Shown: positions 9,370-18,905 of the stretch, in pieces
How positions within the stretch are numbered: position 1 is the first letter of the stretch
Layout: every line of letters starts with the position of its first letter
Origin: Lachnospiraceae bacterium
GTDB lineage: Bacteria > Bacillota > Clostridia > Lachnospirales > Lachnospiraceae
Assembly: GCA_029012365.1 (NCBI GenBank)
Contig: JAQXLY010000028.1
Location: 90,786 to 154,785 of the forward strand
Direction of reading: 5' to 3'
Length of the DNA: 64,000 bases
The notes under the pieces: generated by a model
The model's database searches: none
What the model was told of the DNA's origin: nothing
Seen by the model: only the letters and a program-made list of their open reading frames with translations
Translations under genes and position numbers: made by a program

Positions 9370-10314
9370 TTATCTTTCATATTCTCCGAGAGTCGCAACC
9401 ATCACTGCCTTGATTGTATGCATACGGTTTTCCGCCTCATCAAATACCACATCGGCAAACCTTTCAAAAACCTCCGCCGTCACCTCGTTGCCTTTCACCG
9501 CCGGCAGACAATGTAAGAAAATCGTATCCTTCTTTCCCGTACGTTCCAAAAGCTCCTCATTTACCTGATACGGACGAAGAAGTGCCACACGTTCCGCAGC
9601 CTTGTCCTCTTCTCCCATGGAACACCATACATCGGTATAAACAGCATCCGCGTCTTTTACCTCCGCCAAATCCTCGCTAATGGTAATCACACTTCCGGAT
9701 TCCTTTGCATACTCCTTACAGGTTTCCACAAGAGTTTCCTCCGGCCACAGCTCCTTCGGGGCAAGAATGGTGAAATGCACGCCCATCTTTGCGGAACCGA
9801 TCATCAGGCTGTTTGCCATATTGTTGCGTCCGTCACCTACAAACACCAGCTTCTTTCCCTTTAATCCGCCGAGATGCTCCCTCATGGTTAAAAAGTCCGC
9901 AAGAATCTGCGTCGGATGGTACGTATCCGTCAGACCGTTCCATACCGGCACCCCGCTGTATTTTGCAAGCTTCTCGACATTTTCCTGTGAAAAGCCGCGG
10001 AATTCGATACCATCAAACATTCTTCCGAGAACACGTGCCGTATCCTCCACGCTCTCCTTATAACCAAGCTGAATATCATCCTTACCGAGATATTCGGCAT
10101 GACCGCCCTCATCGATACAGCCTATGGTAAATGCACAACGGGTTCTTGTTGACGGTTTCTCGAAAATCAGCGCAATGTTCTTTCCCTTTAAGCTGTTCCC
10201 GGTAATGCCCTGCTTTTTCTTTGCCTTAAGCTCTGCCGCCAAATCCAGCAGATATGAAATCTCCTCCGGAGAATAATCCTTTAATGTTAAAAACGAACGC
10301 CCCTTTAAATTCAT
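9370..10314 (-). CDS. argF: Ornithine carbamoyltransferase
   Basis: 314 aa. It joins carbamoyl phosphate and ornithine to give citrulline in arginine synthesis, or the reverse in the deiminase pathway. Seen motifs: STRTR carbamoyl-phosphate loop, HPTQILAD, and C-terminal HCLPA, which binds ornithine. The start codon overlaps the upstream lipoprotein stop (TAATG), so translation is coupled. No other arg gene is in the window, so anabolic or catabolic use is not resolved. Confidence 0.93.
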   Translation of the reverse strand: MNLKGRSFLTLKDYSPEEISYLLDLAAELKAKKKQGITGNSLKGKNIALIFEKPSTRTRCAFTIGCIDEGGHAEYLGKDDIQLGYKESVEDTARVLGRMFDGIEFRGFSQENVEKLAKYSGVPVWNGLTDTYHPTQILADFLTMREHLGGLKGKKLVFVGDGRNNMANSLMIGSAKMGVHFTILAPKELWPEETLVETCKEYAKESGSVITISEDLAEVKDADAVYTDVWCSMGEEDKAAERVALLRPYQVNEELLERTGKKDTIFLHCLPAVKGNEVTAEVFERFADVVFDEAENRMHTIKAVMVATLGEYER

Positions 10315-11444
10315 TATTTTTCCCCCTTTTCGACAACACTGTCAAGTAAAAAGTTTAATGCGGACTCCATTAACATCGTCTGACGTACCGCATCTTCGCC
10401 CTGCTCTGCCAGAAACTCCTCTAATGTCTCTCCATAGCTCTCTGCCAGCTCTGTGGCCGATGCGATAAACTCCTCCTCTGTCATTGTCATTTTTTCCGCT
10501 TTTGCAACGCAGTAAAGTACAACACGTTCCTGTTCCTCCCTGCGTATCTGCTCTTCCAATTCCTTCCAGAATGCATCGGCATCCTCTACACCATAATCCG
10601 ACATAAACTCATTTACATCGGAATACCCTAACATAGATGCGTAATACCGGTAATACTCCTTCATGGAGCTTAACATATTCTGAATGTAATCCTCATTCAG
10701 CATGGCAAATACGGTATTTTCCACAAGATAATCCATTACCGCAAGATATTTCTTTTCCTCAAGTAAAAGTCCCCTTGTATACTCACGAAAGGTCTCTACA
10801 CTGGTGTACTCATCCGCGGTTAAATCTGCAACAAATGCATCCGTAAGCTCCGGCAGCACATACTCCGCAACTGTGTTTACACTTACCTCGAACACAACTT
10901 CCTTCCCCGCCAAATCCTTATTATTCTTATAGTCCTCAGGGAACTTCAGCCTTAATGACCTTGTTTCCCCTTTCTTTGCTCCAATCAGTCCTTCCTCGAA
11001 TCCCGGAATAAAGGTGCCGGAACCGATTTCAAGCTGGTATCCGATGTCAGACCCGCCTTCAAATTCCTCACCGTCCAGATATCCCGTAAAATCGATGGTA
11101 GCAACATCACCGTTTTCGATTGCCCCGCTCTTAAGCTGTGTTTTTCTATTGTTCTCTAACACCTTCTGAATATACGCCTCAACCTCAGCATCCTCTACAG
11201 CTTCCACTTCGATACCGACATAATTCTTCGGTAACATAGTCGTGGCAACATAATCCTCATAATTTGTAAACGTAATTTCTTCACTTTCCGCATCCGATGC
11301 AGCACCCGTCACGGTTGCCTGAGGTGTCGTATCCTCCGGCTGCGTGGTCGGTTTCGAGGAATCTGCCGGTGTCGTTTTGTTACATGCGCATACGGCCATA
11401 CATAGTGCTGTACAAAGTGCAACAGCAAAAAATCTTTTTCTCAT
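10314..11444 (-). CDS. Exported trigger-factor-like FKBP-type PPIase lipoprotein
   Basis: 376 aa. The signal peptide ends in a lipobox-like VCAC at residues 18-21, followed by a Thr/Pro-rich linker. An FKBP-type prolyl isomerase domain lies around 100-200 ([30 protein letters not shown]). A helical C-terminal region then resembles trigger factor. The order matches trigger factor without its ribosome-binding domain, moved outside the cell and anchored to lipid, so a folding role for exported proteins is likely. It is coupled to argF, which is not obviously related in function. Confidence 0.85.
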   Translation of the reverse strand: MRKRFFAVALCTALCMAVCACNKTTPADSSKPTTQPEDTTPQATVTGAASDAESEEITFTNYEDYVATTMLPKNYVGIEVEAVEDAEVEAYIQKVLENNRKTQLKSGAIENGDVATIDFTGYLDGEEFEGGSDIGYQLEIGSGTFIPGFEEGLIGAKKGETRSLRLKFPEDYKNNKDLAGKEVVFEVSVNTVAEYVLPELTDAFVADLTADEYTSVETFREYTRGLLLEEKKYLAVMDYLVENTVFAMLNEDYIQNMLSSMKEYYRYYASMLGYSDVNEFMSDYGVEDADAFWKELEEQIRREEQERVVLYCVAKAEKMTMTEEEFIASATELAESYGETLEEFLAEQGEDAVRQTMLMESALNFLLDSVVEKGEK

Positions 11445-11471
11445 ATTATCTCCTTATCTCCTCTTTCTCTA

Positions 11472-11508
11472 AAAGCGTGTTCCCGATACATCACCGGAAA
11501 CACGCTTT
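11472..11508 (-). terminator. Terminator downstream of spoVAE
   Basis: AAAGCGTGTT/AACACGCTTT stem with a 17-nt loop. It lies between spoVAE and the lipoprotein gene. Confidence 0.6.
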
Positions 11509-11576
11509 ATAGTATACCATGATAAAATTAAAATGGCAAGTAAAACACGGCTAAAATGCCCTTTTTCACCGTTTTT

Positions 11577-11936
11577 TCACGAATCCTTCATTCTTGATTT
11601 AAAAATAAGGGACGCAAGATACCCGAATACCAGTGCCGCACTGATTCCCACTGCCGAGGCTGTAAAGCCTCCTTTAAATATCCCAAGAAATCCGTTCTCA
11701 TCCACTGCCTTCTTTACTCCCTCAAACAGCGTATGACCGAATCCCGTCAGCGGTATGGATGCTCCCGCACCCGCCCATTCCTTAAACGGGGCATAAATAC
11801 CGAATGCGCTTAATACCGCGCCGCCGCAAACCAAAAGCACCATAATCCGTCCCGGCTGCAGCTTCGTCCGGTCCATTAAAATCTGAACAAGGGCGCAAAT
11901 AGCTCCACCGACTGCAAATGCAATTACATAATCCAT
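11577..11936 (-). CDS. spoVAE: Stage V sporulation protein AE (SpoVAEb type)
   Basis: 119 aa, four hydrophobic helices, with the family core around AGAGASIPLTGFGHTLFEG. SpoVAC, SpoVAD and SpoVAEb form the minimal inner-membrane channel that loads dipicolinic acid into forespores and releases it at germination. It begins 1 nt after the spoVAD stop. SpoVAC (26869-27375) has the same fold family and the motif GAGSVVPITGFANS. The usual spoVAC-D-E order is broken here by about 14 kb. Confidence 0.93.
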   Translation of the reverse strand: MDYVIAFAVGGAICALVQILMDRTKLQPGRIMVLLVCGGAVLSAFGIYAPFKEWAGAGASIPLTGFGHTLFEGVKKAVDENGFLGIFKGGFTASAVGISAALVFGYLASLIFKSRMKDS

Positions 11937-11937
11937 T

Positions 11938-13035
11938 TTACTTTTCCTCCCCCTTTCGCTCTAATACAATCGCATGGGCAATTCCCGGAATACTGCTTCC
12001 CTCATTGGCACTGACAGGAGACAGCAGGGCTCCCGTAGGTACAAACAGAATACGGCTCCATTCCCCTTCGTAGAGCTTGTCCAATAAATATCCCGCTAAC
12101 GTCACCGCACAGCATCCGCAGCCCGAACCGCCGGAATGCGTATCCTGCAGCTCATTATCATAAATCAGCAGACCGCAGTCCTCCTGAACAGGCTCCACCT
12201 GAAAGCCCTTCTGCCCCAATATATCCGCAAAGATTTTTGCACCGATTTCTCCCAGATCACCTGTAATTATTTTATCATAATACTCAGGCATTCTGTGAAA
12301 ATCCTTCAGATGTGTCTCCACCACCTCCGCCGCCGCCGGTGCCATGCAGGCTCCCATGTTTGCCTTGTCCTTGATGCCGAAATCCGTTACACGACCGATG
12401 GTACCACCGGAGATTACCACTTCGACTCCCGCACACAACGCTCCGGCACATCTTCCTTTTTCCTCTTCCCTCTGTGCGCGGCATCGTTCCAGTGCAGCCC
12501 GGTTGCCTACTACCAGAGCACCGCTGCCGGTCACCGTCCAGGTTGCGGTCAGCGGCCGCTGATTTCCGTAACCGAGCGGAAAACGGAACTCCTTTTCCGC
12601 GCTCGCAAAATGACTGGAGGTTACAGCTTCCGTACAATCCGCAAAACCACCGCCTACTGCCATGGATGCCAGTAACAGACTCTCACCCATGGTAGAACAG
12701 GCTCCGTATACTCCAAGAAACGGAATCGGCAGCTCTCCGGCACCGAAGCTGCTTGCCAGAAGCTGTCCCAGCAAATCTCCGGCAAAGAGCATTCGAATCT
12801 GCTTTGGCGTAAGACCCGCTTTTCGAATCGCAAGCGCCGCCGCCTTCTGCATCATGCGGCTTTCCGCGTCATTCCAGTTTTTTCCTTCGAACATATCCGT
12901 TTCATCAATTTCATCAAAAAAAGAACGTAGCGGTCCCTCGCCTTCCTTTTTCCCGACGATGGCCGCACGTCCCAATACATAAATATCTTCCGTAAAGCAA
13001 ATACTTTGTGCACCCACGTACCTCTGTTCGCCCAT
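11938..13035 (-). CDS. spoVAD: Stage V sporulation protein AD
   Basis: 365 aa, soluble, thiolase-like fold. Family landmarks include GACSTMGESL, TSSHFASAEKEFRFPLGYG and GSGCGCCAV. SpoVAD sits on the outer face of the spore inner membrane and binds dipicolinic acid. The start was set at MGEQRYVG, the usual beginning; AAAGGCGGCATACA precedes it, and the longer reading has no site. No convincing sigma-G promoter was found in the 113-bp gap upstream. Confidence 0.93.
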   Translation of the reverse strand: MGEQRYVGAQSICFTEDIYVLGRAAIVGKKEGEGPLRSFFDEIDETDMFEGKNWNDAESRMMQKAAALAIRKAGLTPKQIRMLFAGDLLGQLLASSFGAGELPIPFLGVYGACSTMGESLLLASMAVGGGFADCTEAVTSSHFASAEKEFRFPLGYGNQRPLTATWTVTGSGALVVGNRAALERCRAQREEEKGRCAGALCAGVEVVISGGTIGRVTDFGIKDKANMGACMAPAAAEVVETHLKDFHRMPEYYDKIITGDLGEIGAKIFADILGQKGFQVEPVQEDCGLLIYDNELQDTHSGGSGCGCCAVTLAGYLLDKLYEGEWSRILFVPTGALLSPVSANEGSSIPGIAHAIVLERKGEEK

Positions 13036-13148
13036 TGTATGCCGCCTTTCCTTTCCATGCTTTTTTCTGCAACAAAGCTGCATCCGCCGTTGTTCTACGT
13101 AAAGTATCTGCTTTTTTTACTATTTTATTCTTTTTATTTCGCTGGTCT

Positions 13149-13754
13149 TCAGCTTTCATAAGGGCGTACCCTGAGTGTTGCCCCTACCGACTCGCATATT
13201 TTACGGCACTGCATTTGCTCCTCAGGTGTCGTTACCACATCCACAACAGTCATGACCACATTCGGTACATAATCGGTACAATCCTTTGTATAGGCTAACA
13301 TTGCCTCATAGGATTCCATTCCGAATTTCGGACGTACCAGCTCATAGTAGGTTTCGCGATTTGTCGCATTAAGACTTACGGAAACCGTATCAACCAGTCC
13401 CTTCAGCTTATAAGCAGTCTTCTCCCCATGAATCAGGTCCGCCAGACCGTTTGTATTCACACGGATTTTGATGTCACATTTTCCTTTTACGTACTTTGCC
13501 ACTGTAAGCAGGTCGTCCAGTCTCTCGGTAGGCTCCCCGTAGCCGCAGAACACCAGCTCGTCGTACTTTGTAAGCTCCCATTCGTCAATGCTGTCGCAAA
13601 CCTCCCGCACCGTTGGCTCCCTGTCCAGCCAGAGAGGCTCCGAACCGAATACTCCCTCCCCGTTATGCCTGAGACAGAACGTACAGGCACAGGGACATCG
13701 ATTCGTCATATTCACATAGATTCCGTTTTTTACCGGATACGTAATGGTCATCAT
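13149..13754 (-). CDS. Short radical SAM protein (TatD-linked type)
   Basis: 201 aa, near the lower size limit for the superfamily. The cluster motif CxxxCxxC is in NRCPCACTFCLR at about residues 19-26. It also has VFCGYGEPTER and RVNTNGLAD, typical of radical SAM barrels. Length and order resemble the 'TatD family-associated radical SAM' group, named from memory; no TatD is present here. Substrate unknown. It starts 2 nt after the ECF gene stop, with GGAGGG as ribosome site. Confidence 0.82.
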   Translation of the reverse strand: MMTITYPVKNGIYVNMTNRCPCACTFCLRHNGEGVFGSEPLWLDREPTVREVCDSIDEWELTKYDELVFCGYGEPTERLDDLLTVAKYVKGKCDIKIRVNTNGLADLIHGEKTAYKLKGLVDTVSVSLNATNRETYYELVRPKFGMESYEAMLAYTKDCTDYVPNVVMTVVDVVTTPEEQMQCRKICESVGATLRVRPYES

Positions 13755-13756
13755 TT

Positions 13757-14266
13757 TTATCGCCCTCCCTGCAGCATGCGTTCCTTGAGCTTCAGCCTGT
13801 CCGCCGCCAGTCCGAGAAGTATAAACAGGATACTGCTCAGTACAGACTGTGTAATATATCCCGGTATTCCGGAAAGCGGTGCCGTGAAATTACCGGTTAT
13901 CAGTGCCTCATACAGATAGTAGCCTCCGATACATAAGCCGGAAGCCGGTATGAGCGCAATCAGATTTCTCGGTACAATCATCCTGCTCTTTTTGGAAGTA
14001 AACATAAATACCGCCGCTGCTTTGATAATCACAGACGCAGGGGCCCAGACGGCGAACCCCGTAAGACAGTCGGCAAGAAGCGCGCCTGCCGCTCCCACAA
14101 ATACTGCATACGGAAGGGGCAGCAGACATGCGGCAAAATAAATAAATCCGTCTCCCACATGTGTATATCCTGTATGGCTAGGAACATGCAGATATGCGGT
14201 AAATACAAACACAATGGCGGTAAATATCCCGGCCAGACACATAAACTTCAGCTTTCGGTTTTTCAT
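13757..14266 (-). CDS. Small integral membrane protein, probable ECF S-component
   Basis: 169 aa, about five to six hydrophobic helices, with conserved Gly/Ala-rich turns (GDGFIYFAACLLPLPYAVFV, GAAGALLADCLTG) like vitamin-binding S-components of ECF transporters. It follows the pyridoxamine kinase by 20 bp in the same operon, so a B6 vitamer is the likeliest ligand (inference from context). No ECF ATPase or T-component is in the window, so it would use a shared module elsewhere. Confidence 0.7.
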   Translation of the reverse strand: MKNRKLKFMCLAGIFTAIVFVFTAYLHVPSHTGYTHVGDGFIYFAACLLPLPYAVFVGAAGALLADCLTGFAVWAPASVIIKAAAVFMFTSKKSRMIVPRNLIALIPASGLCIGGYYLYEALITGNFTAPLSGIPGYITQSVLSSILFILLGLAADRLKLKERMLQGGR

Positions 14267-14286
14267 GCGTAACAGCTCCTTTTGCT

Positions 14287-15111
14287 TTACAATTCTTTTA
14301 AATACTCCTCAAAACAGACTCCGTCGGTTTTCGGCAAATCAAGCTCCATTGCGCGTTGCAATGCTTTTGCGATAAATCCGGAGGCATGACGCACCGCACA
14401 TACTAAATCTACCCCGTTCACAACATCCCCCGCAATCACCGACGAGAAAACATCCCCCGTTCCGGAACGGCACGGCCCTACCTTATGTTCCTTTACCGTT
14501 ACAACAGGTTTTCCCTTTTCGCAGACAAAATTTACCAAATCATCGCCGCGCTCAAGACCGGAAATCACGATTCTCTCCGGTCCCATTTTGCATAATACCT
14601 CACACAGCTCTACCAGTCTGTCATCCGTCATATCCGGATTATAATCGGTTCCTGTAAGGATGCATGCTTCCGTCAGGTTCGGAGTCAGGACATCCGCATA
14701 CGGCACAAGTGATTTCATCCGCTCCGCCAGATCGGGTGAATAGGTGGGATATAATTTTCCGTAGTCCCCCATGACCGGGTCCATAACCACAACTGTATTC
14801 TGTTTCTTAAACTTTTTCAGAAAACGCTCCACGATAGATGTCTGCTCCGGCGAACCTAAAAAGCCGGTCAGAATACCGTTAAACCGTAAATCCAGCTTTG
14901 CCCATTCATCCATATATGCATTCATGTGTTCCGTATAGTCTGTATAATAGAAGCTTTCAAACCCCGTATGATTTGAAAAAACAGAAGTCGGCAACGGGCA
15001 GCATTGAATTTTCATTGCGGAAATAATCGGCAGCGATACAGCTATGGAACAGCGTCCAAAGCCGCAGAAATCATTGATAACCGCAATTTTTTTCTGATGA
15101 TTGTGTGACAC
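14287..15111 (-). CDS. Pyridoxamine/pyridoxal kinase
   Basis: 274 aa, PfkB/ribokinase-like fold. It phosphorylates B6 vitamers to give pyridoxal phosphate precursors. Features: N-terminal INDFCGFGRCSIAVSLP, DPVMGDYGKLYPTY, and the anion-hole/catalytic stretch CRSGTGDVFSS. This form is common in Clostridia and Lactobacillales. It lies 37 bp after the nucleoside permease gene and directly before the ECF S-component, which makes a B6 salvage pair. Confidence 0.88.
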   Translation of the reverse strand: MSHNHQKKIAVINDFCGFGRCSIAVSLPIISAMKIQCCPLPTSVFSNHTGFESFYYTDYTEHMNAYMDEWAKLDLRFNGILTGFLGSPEQTSIVERFLKKFKKQNTVVVMDPVMGDYGKLYPTYSPDLAERMKSLVPYADVLTPNLTEACILTGTDYNPDMTDDRLVELCEVLCKMGPERIVISGLERGDDLVNFVCEKGKPVVTVKEHKVGPCRSGTGDVFSSVIAGDVVNGVDLVCAVRHASGFIAKALQRAMELDLPKTDGVCFEEYLKEL

Positions 15112-15148
15112 CTGTATTCACCCTCCTTGCTTTTCCGGATTAATTGCT

Positions 15149-16141
15149 CTATCTCTCTTCTCTGAAATATGCCAGACCGAGACTTGCCGGAGGCTGACTT
15201 TCGCGCTTTTTGCGAAGACTTACCGCGATAAGCACGATTATGGTTACCACATACGGTATCATCTGAATTAAGTCTGTTACATAGTTCGGCACCTTAAGAC
15301 CGAGCATCGACGGCAGAAACTGATACAGCCAGTAAAGGATACCGAATAAATAAGCTCCCCATATTCCGTTTAACGGACGCCATGTCGTAAAGATTACAAG
15401 GGCAAGAGCAAGCCAGCCGAGAGCTTCAATCTGCCCCGTTGTTGCCCAGATTCCCTGATTATAGTCTAACACATAGTACAGACCGCCGATACCGGAAATT
15501 CCTGCGCCGATACAGGTGGCAAGATATTTATATTTTGTGACGTTGATCCCCGCCGCGTCTGCCGTTGCCGGATTTTCGCCTACAGCACGGAGATTCAGTC
15601 CGACCTTGGTTTTATTAAGTACAATGTGCAAAGCTATGGCAAGCGCAATGGCTGCATATGCGAGAAAGCCATAGCCGAACAGCATCTCGCCGACCGGTCC
15701 GAGCTTTTCGGAAAGAACCGGTATCTTTGCCGAAAATGCCTTGTTGGCAAGCGGTGCGGCAGTATAGCTGGCACCATTTAAAATATAGACACCGAAGAAA
15801 TTCGCCACACCCATACCGAAGGTCGTAAGAGCAAGTCCGGTTACATTCTGATTCGCCCTCAGGGTAATCGTCAGAAAGCTGAAAATCAGCCCGCCTGCCA
15901 TCGAAGCCAGAATACAACAAACGAGAGCAAGTAAAATGCACACAATTCCGCTTGGGTTTGTGGCATTCTTCTCATAAAAATAAGCACTGGCAAAGCCGGC
16001 AAAGCCGCCCAGATACATAATTCCCGGAACACCGAGATTTAAATTACCCGACTTTTCCGTAACGGTTTCACCCATTGCACCATACATTATAATCGTACCG
16101 AAGGCTACGGCACGGAGAATCCAAGAAACAAACACGCTCAT
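15149..16141 (-). CDS. Nucleoside-type ABC importer permease 2 (NupQ-like)
   Basis: 330 aa, about nine hydrophobic helices. It belongs to the inner-membrane permease family of BMP-dependent (sugar-ABC-like) importers; the loop GENPATADAAGINVTKYKY is the family coupling-helix motif. Start and upstream stop overlap (TAATG). It pairs with the permease at 16141-17247. Confidence 0.88.
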   Translation of the reverse strand: MSVFVSWILRAVAFGTIIMYGAMGETVTEKSGNLNLGVPGIMYLGGFAGFASAYFYEKNATNPSGIVCILLALVCCILASMAGGLIFSFLTITLRANQNVTGLALTTFGMGVANFFGVYILNGASYTAAPLANKAFSAKIPVLSEKLGPVGEMLFGYGFLAYAAIALAIALHIVLNKTKVGLNLRAVGENPATADAAGINVTKYKYLATCIGAGISGIGGLYYVLDYNQGIWATTGQIEALGWLALALVIFTTWRPLNGIWGAYLFGILYWLYQFLPSMLGLKVPNYVTDLIQMIPYVVTIIVLIAVSLRKKRESQPPASLGLAYFREER

Positions 16142-17247
16142 TATTCCTGTACCTCCTTTGCTTTCTTACCGCGGAAAATCAGCTTATAATTTGCAAAAAA
16201 CTCACTTCCGAGAATAAAGAATAATATAACACCGGAAATAATGTCCGCCACATAATCGTTCAGACCGAATGCCGAGGAAATCTCACCGGCACCCATCTCA
16301 AGGAAAATCAGCAGAAACGAGATTAATACCATGGTAAATGTGTTAAATTTTGCCAGCCACGCCACAATAATCGCGGTAAAGCCTCTGCCTCCCGCAGTAG
16401 ACACCGAAATTGTCTGATCACGTCCGCACACAAGCAGAAATCCGCACAAACCGCATATAGCACCGGAAAGTGTAACCGTACGGATTATTACCTTTTTAAC
16501 ATTAATACCCGCGTAACGTGCCGTATTTTCCGATTCACCGACAACGCTGATTTCATAACCCTGCTTCGTATATTTCAGATAAAAATACATCGCAAAGGTG
16601 AAAACAAGCACTACCAGAATATTAATCGTATACCGTTCTCCGAAAATCGCCGGAAACCATCCGATTTTCGTCTTCATATTCAGCTTACCGAGACTGGATG
16701 CCTGTCCGCGCAAAATAGTAACGGCACAGGCAACAATGCTCGTAGCAACATAGTTCATCATAAGTGTAAACAAGGTTTCGTTTGTTTTCCAGTGAGCTTT
16801 AAAGAAGGCAGGCAAAAACGCCCACAACGCACCTGCCAGTATACTGGTTACAAGCATCACAAGAAACAGTACCACTGTCGGTACTTTATCCCCTACATAC
16901 ACCATAACAAGTGCCGTAGCCAGTCCCCCCATCAGAATCTGGCCCTCCGCACCGATATTCCAGAACTTCATCTTAAACACCGGTGCCAGTGCGATTCCCA
17001 CTAAAAGCAGCCCCGCAATATCACGGATTGCCCAGGAAAAACGCATACGGTTTCCAAACGTACCTTGAAACATCACGCCGTAAACCGAAAACGGATTAAG
17101 TCCTGTTACGAGAAAGATAAACAAAGCATCTACAATGAGTGCCGCAAAAATTGATATCGCAATCGTTAACAATCGCGTGCTTCTCTTTACGCCGTCCCGC
17201 TTTACTATACGCAAAAACGGTTCTTTTACCGTCATCCCTTTACTCAT
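16141..17247 (-). CDS. Nucleoside-type ABC importer permease 1 (NupP-like)
   Basis: About 368 aa, many hydrophobic segments. The coupling motif VVGESENTARYAGINVKKV is the family hallmark. The start was taken at ATG 17247 because GGGAGGTAG lies 7-8 nt before it. The GTG two codons earlier is too close to that site. It overlaps the ATPase gene by 8 nt. Confidence 0.88.
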   Translation of the reverse strand: MSKGMTVKEPFLRIVKRDGVKRSTRLLTIAISIFAALIVDALFIFLVTGLNPFSVYGVMFQGTFGNRMRFSWAIRDIAGLLLVGIALAPVFKMKFWNIGAEGQILMGGLATALVMVYVGDKVPTVVLFLVMLVTSILAGALWAFLPAFFKAHWKTNETLFTLMMNYVATSIVACAVTILRGQASSLGKLNMKTKIGWFPAIFGERYTINILVVLVFTFAMYFYLKYTKQGYEISVVGESENTARYAGINVKKVIIRTVTLSGAICGLCGFLLVCGRDQTISVSTAGGRGFTAIIVAWLAKFNTFTMVLISFLLIFLEMGAGEISSAFGLNDYVADIISGVILFFILGSEFFANYKLIFRGKKAKEVQE

Positions 17248-18784
17248 TTGCACTACCTCCCGTCACCGTATTCACCGTGGTCATCAGCCTTCCCACTTCT
17301 TCCTTTGTTGTAGTGCGGCCATCCAGAAGACCTGTCACCTGACCGCCGCAGAGCACCAGAATACGGTCACACAGTGCCAGAAGCACGTCCAAATCTTCAC
17401 CGACATAAATCACTGCAACTCCCTTTTCCTTCTGTTCGTTTAACAAATGGTAAATCGTATAGGAGGTATTGATATCAAGCCCTCTCACCGCATATGCCGT
17501 CATCAGCACTACCGGCGACTCCGCTATTTCACGTCCTACCAGCACCTTCTGTACATTACCGCCGGAGAGTCTTGATACCGGCGTGGAGATTCCCGGCGTT
17601 ACCACTCCGAGACTGTCCTTAATCTGCTCCGCCAAAAGCTTAGGACTTTTCCTGTCTAACATAAAAAGCCTTCCGCTTTCATAGCTTTTCAGCATCATAT
17701 TGTCGGCCATTCCCATAGAGCCTACAAGTCCCATGCCGAGGCGGTCCTCCGGAACAAAGGAAAGGTGAACTCCTGCCTGTCTGATTGCCTTCGGCGTCTT
17801 TCCGAGAAGCTCTACTCCGTCTGTCTCGAAAGGAGGGAAAAACTGCACACTGCTCCCGCCCTCGGTATGCTGCAGACCGGCAATCGCTTCTAAGAGCTCC
17901 TTCTGACCGTTGCCGGAAACCCCGGCAATTCCTAAAATCTCGCCGCCGTATACATCAAAAGACACGTTGTTAAGCATCTTGATTCCGTCGCTGTTTACAA
18001 CCGTCAGATGATTAATATCAAGACGTTTTACCCGGTTCTTTGCTTCCGGGCGTTCAATATTTAACTCAACCTTCTTCCCGACCATCATTTCCGTCAGCAA
18101 ATCCACACTTGCCTCCGAAGTCGGTACAGCACCCACATATTCGCCCTTCCTGAGAATTGCCACACGGTCGGATACGGAAAGCACCTCCTGCAGCTTATGG
18201 GTGATAATAATAATAGCCTTGCCGTCCTTTTGCATATTCCGGATAACTTCAAAAAGCTTCTCCGTTTCCTGCGGCGTAAGCACTGCTGTCGGTTCATCCA
18301 GAATCAGAATATCAACCTCACGGTACAACACCTTGACAATTTCCAGGGTCTGCTTTTGAGAAACACTCATAGTATAAACCTTCTGGTCCAAATCCAGTTC
18401 AAAATGATATCTGTCACAGATTTCTCTTGCGCGTTCCTTTACCTTTTTTAAATCAAAGCGTTCCGATTTTTCAAGCCCAAGTGCAATATTTTCCGTCGCC
18501 GTGAAAACATCCACCAGCTTAAAATGCTGATGAACCATACCGATTCCAAGCTCAAACGCATCCCTCGGAGAATGAATCTCCACCGGTTTTCCGTCCACAA
18601 AAATCTGACCGGAATCCTGATAATAAATACCTGCAAGCATATTCATCAGTGTGGTCTTACCGCTCCCGTTTTCCCCAAGAACCGATAATATCTCACCGCG
18701 GTAAACCTCCATTGTTACATCCTTATTTGCTACTACCTGTCCAAATGTCTTGGTTACATTTTTAAACTGAATCGCGCATTCCAC
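17240..18784 (-). CDS. Nucleoside-type ABC importer ATPase, double domain (NupO-like)
   Basis: 514 aa with two ABC domains. Domain 1 has Walker A GENGSGKTT and Walker B ILILDEPTAVLTPQE, but its signature is altered (MSVSQKQ). Domain 2 has GVSGNGQKE in place of Walker A, signature RLSGGNVQK, and an altered Walker B region reading TAYAVRGLD. One degenerate site is normal for this family. It energises the two permeases that follow. Confidence 0.9.
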   Translation of the reverse strand: MECAIQFKNVTKTFGQVVANKDVTMEVYRGEILSVLGENGSGKTTLMNMLAGIYYQDSGQIFVDGKPVEIHSPRDAFELGIGMVHQHFKLVDVFTATENIALGLEKSERFDLKKVKERAREICDRYHFELDLDQKVYTMSVSQKQTLEIVKVLYREVDILILDEPTAVLTPQETEKLFEVIRNMQKDGKAIIIITHKLQEVLSVSDRVAILRKGEYVGAVPTSEASVDLLTEMMVGKKVELNIERPEAKNRVKRLDINHLTVVNSDGIKMLNNVSFDVYGGEILGIAGVSGNGQKELLEAIAGLQHTEGGSSVQFFPPFETDGVELLGKTPKAIRQAGVHLSFVPEDRLGMGLVGSMGMADNMMLKSYESGRLFMLDRKSPKLLAEQIKDSLGVVTPGISTPVSRLSGGNVQKVLVGREIAESPVVLMTAYAVRGLDINTSYTIYHLLNEQKEKGVAVIYVGEDLDVLLALCDRILVLCGGQVTGLLDGRTTTKEEVGRLMTTVNTVTGGSANE

Positions 18785-18836
18785 TTAGGACATGTCCCCC
18801 TTTTCTCAAACTATTACTTATTCCGTAAAGTAAGAC

Positions 18837-18859
18837 AAGGGGAGTCATAAACTCCCCTT
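18837..18859 (-). other. Intergenic hairpin between BMP protein and ATPase genes
   Basis: AAGGGGAGT/ACTCCCCTT forms a 9-bp stem with a 5-nt loop and has no long T-run. It probably stabilises or attenuates the message so that the binding protein is made in excess, as is common for ABC importers. Confidence 0.5.
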
Positions 18860-18905
18860 AGAAGTCCAGCTTCTGCTGAACATATCTTAATTTTCTTCTA
18901 AACAA